Assembly (NCBI GenBank): GCA_023261545.1
Contig: JAHFOS010000012.1
Coordinates: 1-46,184 of the forward strand
DNA length: 46,184 nucleotides
Reading direction: 5' to 3'
From: a bacterium
GTDB taxonomy: Bacteria > Planctomycetota > JADGBV01
Positions within the stretch are counted from its first letter, which is position 1. Every line of letters begins with the position of its first letter. Under the pieces are notes generated by a model. That model did no database searches. It worked only from the letters and a program-made list of their open reading frames with translations, and was not told the origin of the DNA. Below, in pieces: positions 43,901-46,184 of the stretch. A program made the translations under genes and the position numbers.

Positions 43901-44025
43901 GATTGGATTCTAGGTGTCGTGAGACGGTTGGCAACCAAAGGCCCACCCATCGATGCCACGGCTAAGGATGTGAACGAGTAGGGGCTATCACGCGCGCGCC
44001 CACTCCCTTGCGCCTGCGAGCTTTC

Positions 44026-44316
44026 TCATACAGGCCACCCTCTGCGCAAGTATTCGTCCCGGTTGTTAAAAACTGCGCACATCAGTTGATTCGCCCCCAC
44101 CTTTTTTATTTCATCCCATTGCAAATCACGTAGGGCGAGCGCCACCACCTCCCCTTGGTAGATTGAGTGGTGGATATCAATAAAGCTGTTGCTTACGATA
44201 TAGGCGCCTGTCGGAAGCCCATCAAAAAACTTCCTAGATAGCTTTGCGCTAACAGAAGGGCCTTTGGTTGACTTGGAATGCTTCGTCCATTCAGGAGTGC
44301 CAATCGGGGGGATCAT
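44026..44316 (-). CDS. Small hypothetical protein upstream of SIR2
   Basis: 96 residues. AAAGG lies six bases before the ATG. The sequence (GPSVSAKLSRKFFDGLPTGAYIVSNSFID ... GEVVALALRDLQWDEIKKVGANQLM, in parts) looks like a small alpha/beta protein with good codon use. It lies 125 bases upstream of the SIR2 gene on the same strand and could be a third member of that unit. Not recognised. Confidence 0.5.
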   Translation of the reverse strand: MIPPIGTPEWTKHSKSTKGPSVSAKLSRKFFDGLPTGAYIVSNSFIDIHHSIYQGEVVALALRDLQWDEIKKVGANQLMCAVFNNRDEYLRRGWPV

Positions 44317-44930
44317 TGTTAACCTTTAAAATAGTAGAGTTGAGATAAACCGAACACGGTCCTGGGCTGTGATTTGAGTAATTGATGCCTGTCCTTCACG
44401 CGGCTGATAAATCTAGCTGTCGATGTTCTTGTAATGCCTGTTGTGCTGATCGGGGCATTGCCACCCCCTCTGGAGCAATCCGCCACCAAGGCGGAGACAT
44501 AGAGAAACGGCTCCGCAATACCAGCATTCAAGAAGCAGATCGGCCTTCAATCCGACACGCACAACCCCAATACGGGCAAGCCGCGCGCAATACAAATGAT
44601 TCCTAGACATAGCACCCACGAAACGGCGATCCAGAGCAGATCTCCTGCTCTGTTGGAGGGGCCGAATTCCACTGCCCTCCCCCTGCTATGCTATGTGCTT
44701 ATGCGGCGCGGATTTTTTGCCGTGCGAAACGGGGGGTTCGGCACGGCTCCACGTACACCCCAGTCTAAACGAAAAAAAATGAAAGTCAACCCCCGCTAAT
44801 GACAATCTGAGACACCCCTCTCTCGAAAACGAACCTTTTCACGCTCTGCTTTCCACTCTCGAATATCGTTGCTTTCTCGTTATGAATCTGGAAAATAAAA
44901 GTCCGATCATAACGTTTTCAGGAGCACGAA
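44317..44930. other. Gene-free stretch before the recombinase
   Basis: About 614 bases. A hairpin GCCGTGC (44719-44725) with GCACGGC (44741-44747), extended inward by GAA/TTC, is the clearest structure. Several short frames have no ribosome sites and no recognisable products. The AT-rich part at 44,870-44,920 probably holds the recombinase promoter. Confidence 0.45.
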
Positions 44931-45530
44931 ATGGGAAGTCAAACGATAGCCTACCTCCGGGTATCTACCACAGATCAGGATCTTGAGAAGGATAAGGACT
45001 CCATCCTCCGCCTAGCCAACGAGAAGAAGTTAGGCCATGTGGAGTTTGTAGAAGAAAAGGTTTCTGGAAAGCTTCACTGGAGAAAACGTAAGATTGCAGG
45101 CGTGATAGATAGCCTTCAACGTGATGGAGTTCTGATAGTCTCCGAGCTATCACGATTAGGCCGCTCTATGCTGGAGGTAATGGAGATTCTGTCAATTGCA
45201 ATGGAGAAGCATGTCAAAGTATTTGCTGTGAAAGGTAATTGGGGTTTAGACGGTACCCTTCAAAGCAAAATCGTGGCTATGGCGTTCTCCATGGCTGCGG
45301 AGATAGAGCGCGATTTAATTTCTAAAAGAACGATAGAAGCATTGCGCGCTAGAAAGGCCCAAGGGATGAAGCTGGGGAGGCCGAAGGGTAGAGGCAAGTC
45401 TAGGCTGGATGCTTATAGGCCGGAGATCGAGGCGTTATTGAAAAACGGGTCAACCAAGGTGTTCGTGGCACAACGCTATGGCATATCCGTGGCAGGACTA
45501 CATAAATGGATTAAAAATGCAGCAGCGTGA
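44931..45530 (+). CDS. Serine recombinase (resolvase/invertase family)
   Basis: 199 residues with AGGAG nine bases before the ATG. The catalytic domain has IAYLRVSTTDQ (nucleophile Ser12), VSELSRLGRSMLEVMEIL (conserved Arg pair) and the long E-helix SMAAEIERDLISKRTIEALRARKAQG. GRPKG then leads to a C-terminal helix-turn-helix (KVFVAQRYGISVAGLHKWIK). The size fits small resolvases and DNA invertases rather than large integrases. Its crossover sites may be the inverted repeats just downstream. Confidence 0.94.
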   Translation: MGSQTIAYLRVSTTDQDLEKDKDSILRLANEKKLGHVEFVEEKVSGKLHWRKRKIAGVIDSLQRDGVLIVSELSRLGRSMLEVMEILSIAMEKHVKVFAVKGNWGLDGTLQSKIVAMAFSMAAEIERDLISKRTIEALRARKAQGMKLGRPKGRGKSRLDAYRPEIEALLKNGSTKVFVAQRYGISVAGLHKWIKNAAA

Positions 45531-45647
45531 GCCTAGCACCGAACATTAGAACATCGAGATTTTCAACACACAAAACGTTCGGTTCTAAAAAATATGCTAA
45601 AAGCGCAACGATGAGTTAATGTTTTTGTATTTTTATCGTAGCGTCCA

Positions 45648-45774
45648 GAACTTCCGAAGGTTCAGAAGGTTTTTCTACTATAAATTGAAAAAATTAATTT
45701 TAGTTAACGCTATGATGATGCGTCATAGCGTTTGTAGGAATGCAGCAAAACAACCTTCGGATCTTCGGAAGTTC
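45648..45774. repeat. Nested inverted repeat, candidate recombination site
   Basis: GAACTTCCGAAG...GAAGG (45648-45669) is mirrored by CCTTCGGATCTTCGGAAG and TTC (45754-45774). Between them AACGCTATGA (45706-45715) and TCATAGCGTT (45723-45732) form a perfect ten-base-pair dyad around seven bases. The distance to the recombinase gene (about 120 bases) suits a res or inversion site. Confidence 0.6.
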
Positions 45775-45810
45775 GGGAACGGTTGTATTTTTTCTATATT
45801 ATTGCCTCCA

Positions 45811-45864
45811 CCGATATCGAAAATCGGACATTTGAGCGCCGAACATCGTTTAGGATCGCTCAAA
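45811..45864. repeat. Two further small dyads
   Basis: CCGAT (45811-45815) pairs with ATCGG (45823-45827), and TTTGAGCG (45831-45838) pairs with CGCTCAAA (45857-45864) around an 18-base loop. Confidence 0.5.
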
Positions 45865-46184
45865 CGAATATTCAGGATCTTCGGCCACTAACCCCATGGT
45901 GTCCGGGCATCCGTCTAATGAAGTTTTACAACTCATCTCCAGCGCCAAAGCAAGTCGCATGCCATCAGTAACGTTCTAAAAAGCCATCGCCCTCCATTCT
46001 CTTTATTCTGGGGTAGACAGCCCAGCTTGAACGCTTCGGGGGTTAATAGTCTACGGTGGTCCAGCGCTCGCGTGCCTTGAGATGAGAGAGCCCATCGTCA
46101 GCAAAATATGAGGTGAGCCCCCTGGTAAAAATATTTTTAAACTGGTACCTAAGTATTTTGGTCCCCGTTGTTGAATGGGTTAAG

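Larger units (their letters stand above)
45531..46184. other. Gene-free, inverted-repeat-rich stretch after the recombinase
   Basis: About 650 bases with at least four separate dyads (detailed in separate entries) and AACGTTC(GGTTC)TAAAAA-like words at about 45,568 and 45,970. The 90-codon and 62-codon plus frames run straight through the palindromes and lack ribosome sites, so they are not annotated as genes. Confidence 0.55.

Noticed and set aside
44719..44747. Hairpin as a transcription terminator
   Set aside because: The run of Ts lies before rather than after the stem on the plus strand, and on the minus strand the stem is followed by As.
45619..45971. Two plus-strand frames of 90 and 62 codons after the recombinase
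   Set aside because: They run through palindromes, lack ribosome sites and have unnatural composition.

Overview
The window falls into two unlike parts. Bases 1 to about 33,800 are GC-rich and carry chromosomal genes typical of the PVC bacteria (Planctomycetota-Verrucomicrobiota-Lentisphaerota). The signs are an H-X9-DG pseudopilin whose cleavage motif lacks the usual glycine (KKFTIVEML, a Lentisphaerota-like form), a Cys-type sulfatase, a beta-helix protein, a heparinase II/III-like lyase, a planctomycete-style LRR protein, a LamG protein, ISAzo13 and IS91 transposase remnants, and dispersed palindromic repeats. Bases 33,800-46,184 are visibly AT-richer, hold mostly unrecognised genes, and start exactly where a tRNA-Val gene is cut in its anticodon arm. 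I read this as the left end of an integrated genomic island whose right end lies outside the window.

Region 1 (1-12,400) is a polysaccharide-degradation locus. A minus-strand operon runs LacI-type regulator, pseudopilin, sulfatase, beta-helix protein. Separate minus-strand units encode a heparinase-like lyase and an LRR protein. Each of the three units is preceded by a sigma70-type promoter with a 17-base spacer that contains the same near-palindrome around CACGTG, so the three form a small regulon that the LacI protein probably controls, including its own gene. A partial DUF1961-type gene and a LamG gene lie at the edges on the plus strand.

Region 2 (12,400-17,400) holds an MNT-HEPN toxin-antitoxin-like pair, a Uma2-type nuclease, an esterase with repeat-derived DNA at its 5' end, a nagA pseudogene with an internal deletion, and fused remnants of two transposases. 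Region 3 (17,400-33,720) is housekeeping and signalling: a degenerate receiver protein, a sigma54 response regulator with its PAS histidine kinase, galactokinase, an HtrA protease, a flotillin/NfeD pair, a nucleotidyltransferase pair, a stand-alone AICAR transformylase, MazEF, a coiled-coil LysM membrane protein, a YebC regulator and an exported protein of unknown function.

Region 4 (33,801-46,184) is the island. Its left part carries small unknown proteins, two membrane proteins and a lipoprotein. The second of these genes has a highly structured leader (35,481-35,646) whose hairpins can hide or expose the ribosome binding site. Its right part carries a DUF6908 protein and a two-gene unit of a SIR2-family NADase-like protein followed by a 939-residue, probably helical partner. 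That unit looks like a split defence-associated sirtuin system. A serine recombinase follows, with a dense set of inverted repeats beyond it. No rRNA genes, intact tRNA genes, CRISPR arrays or tyrosine integrase were found.
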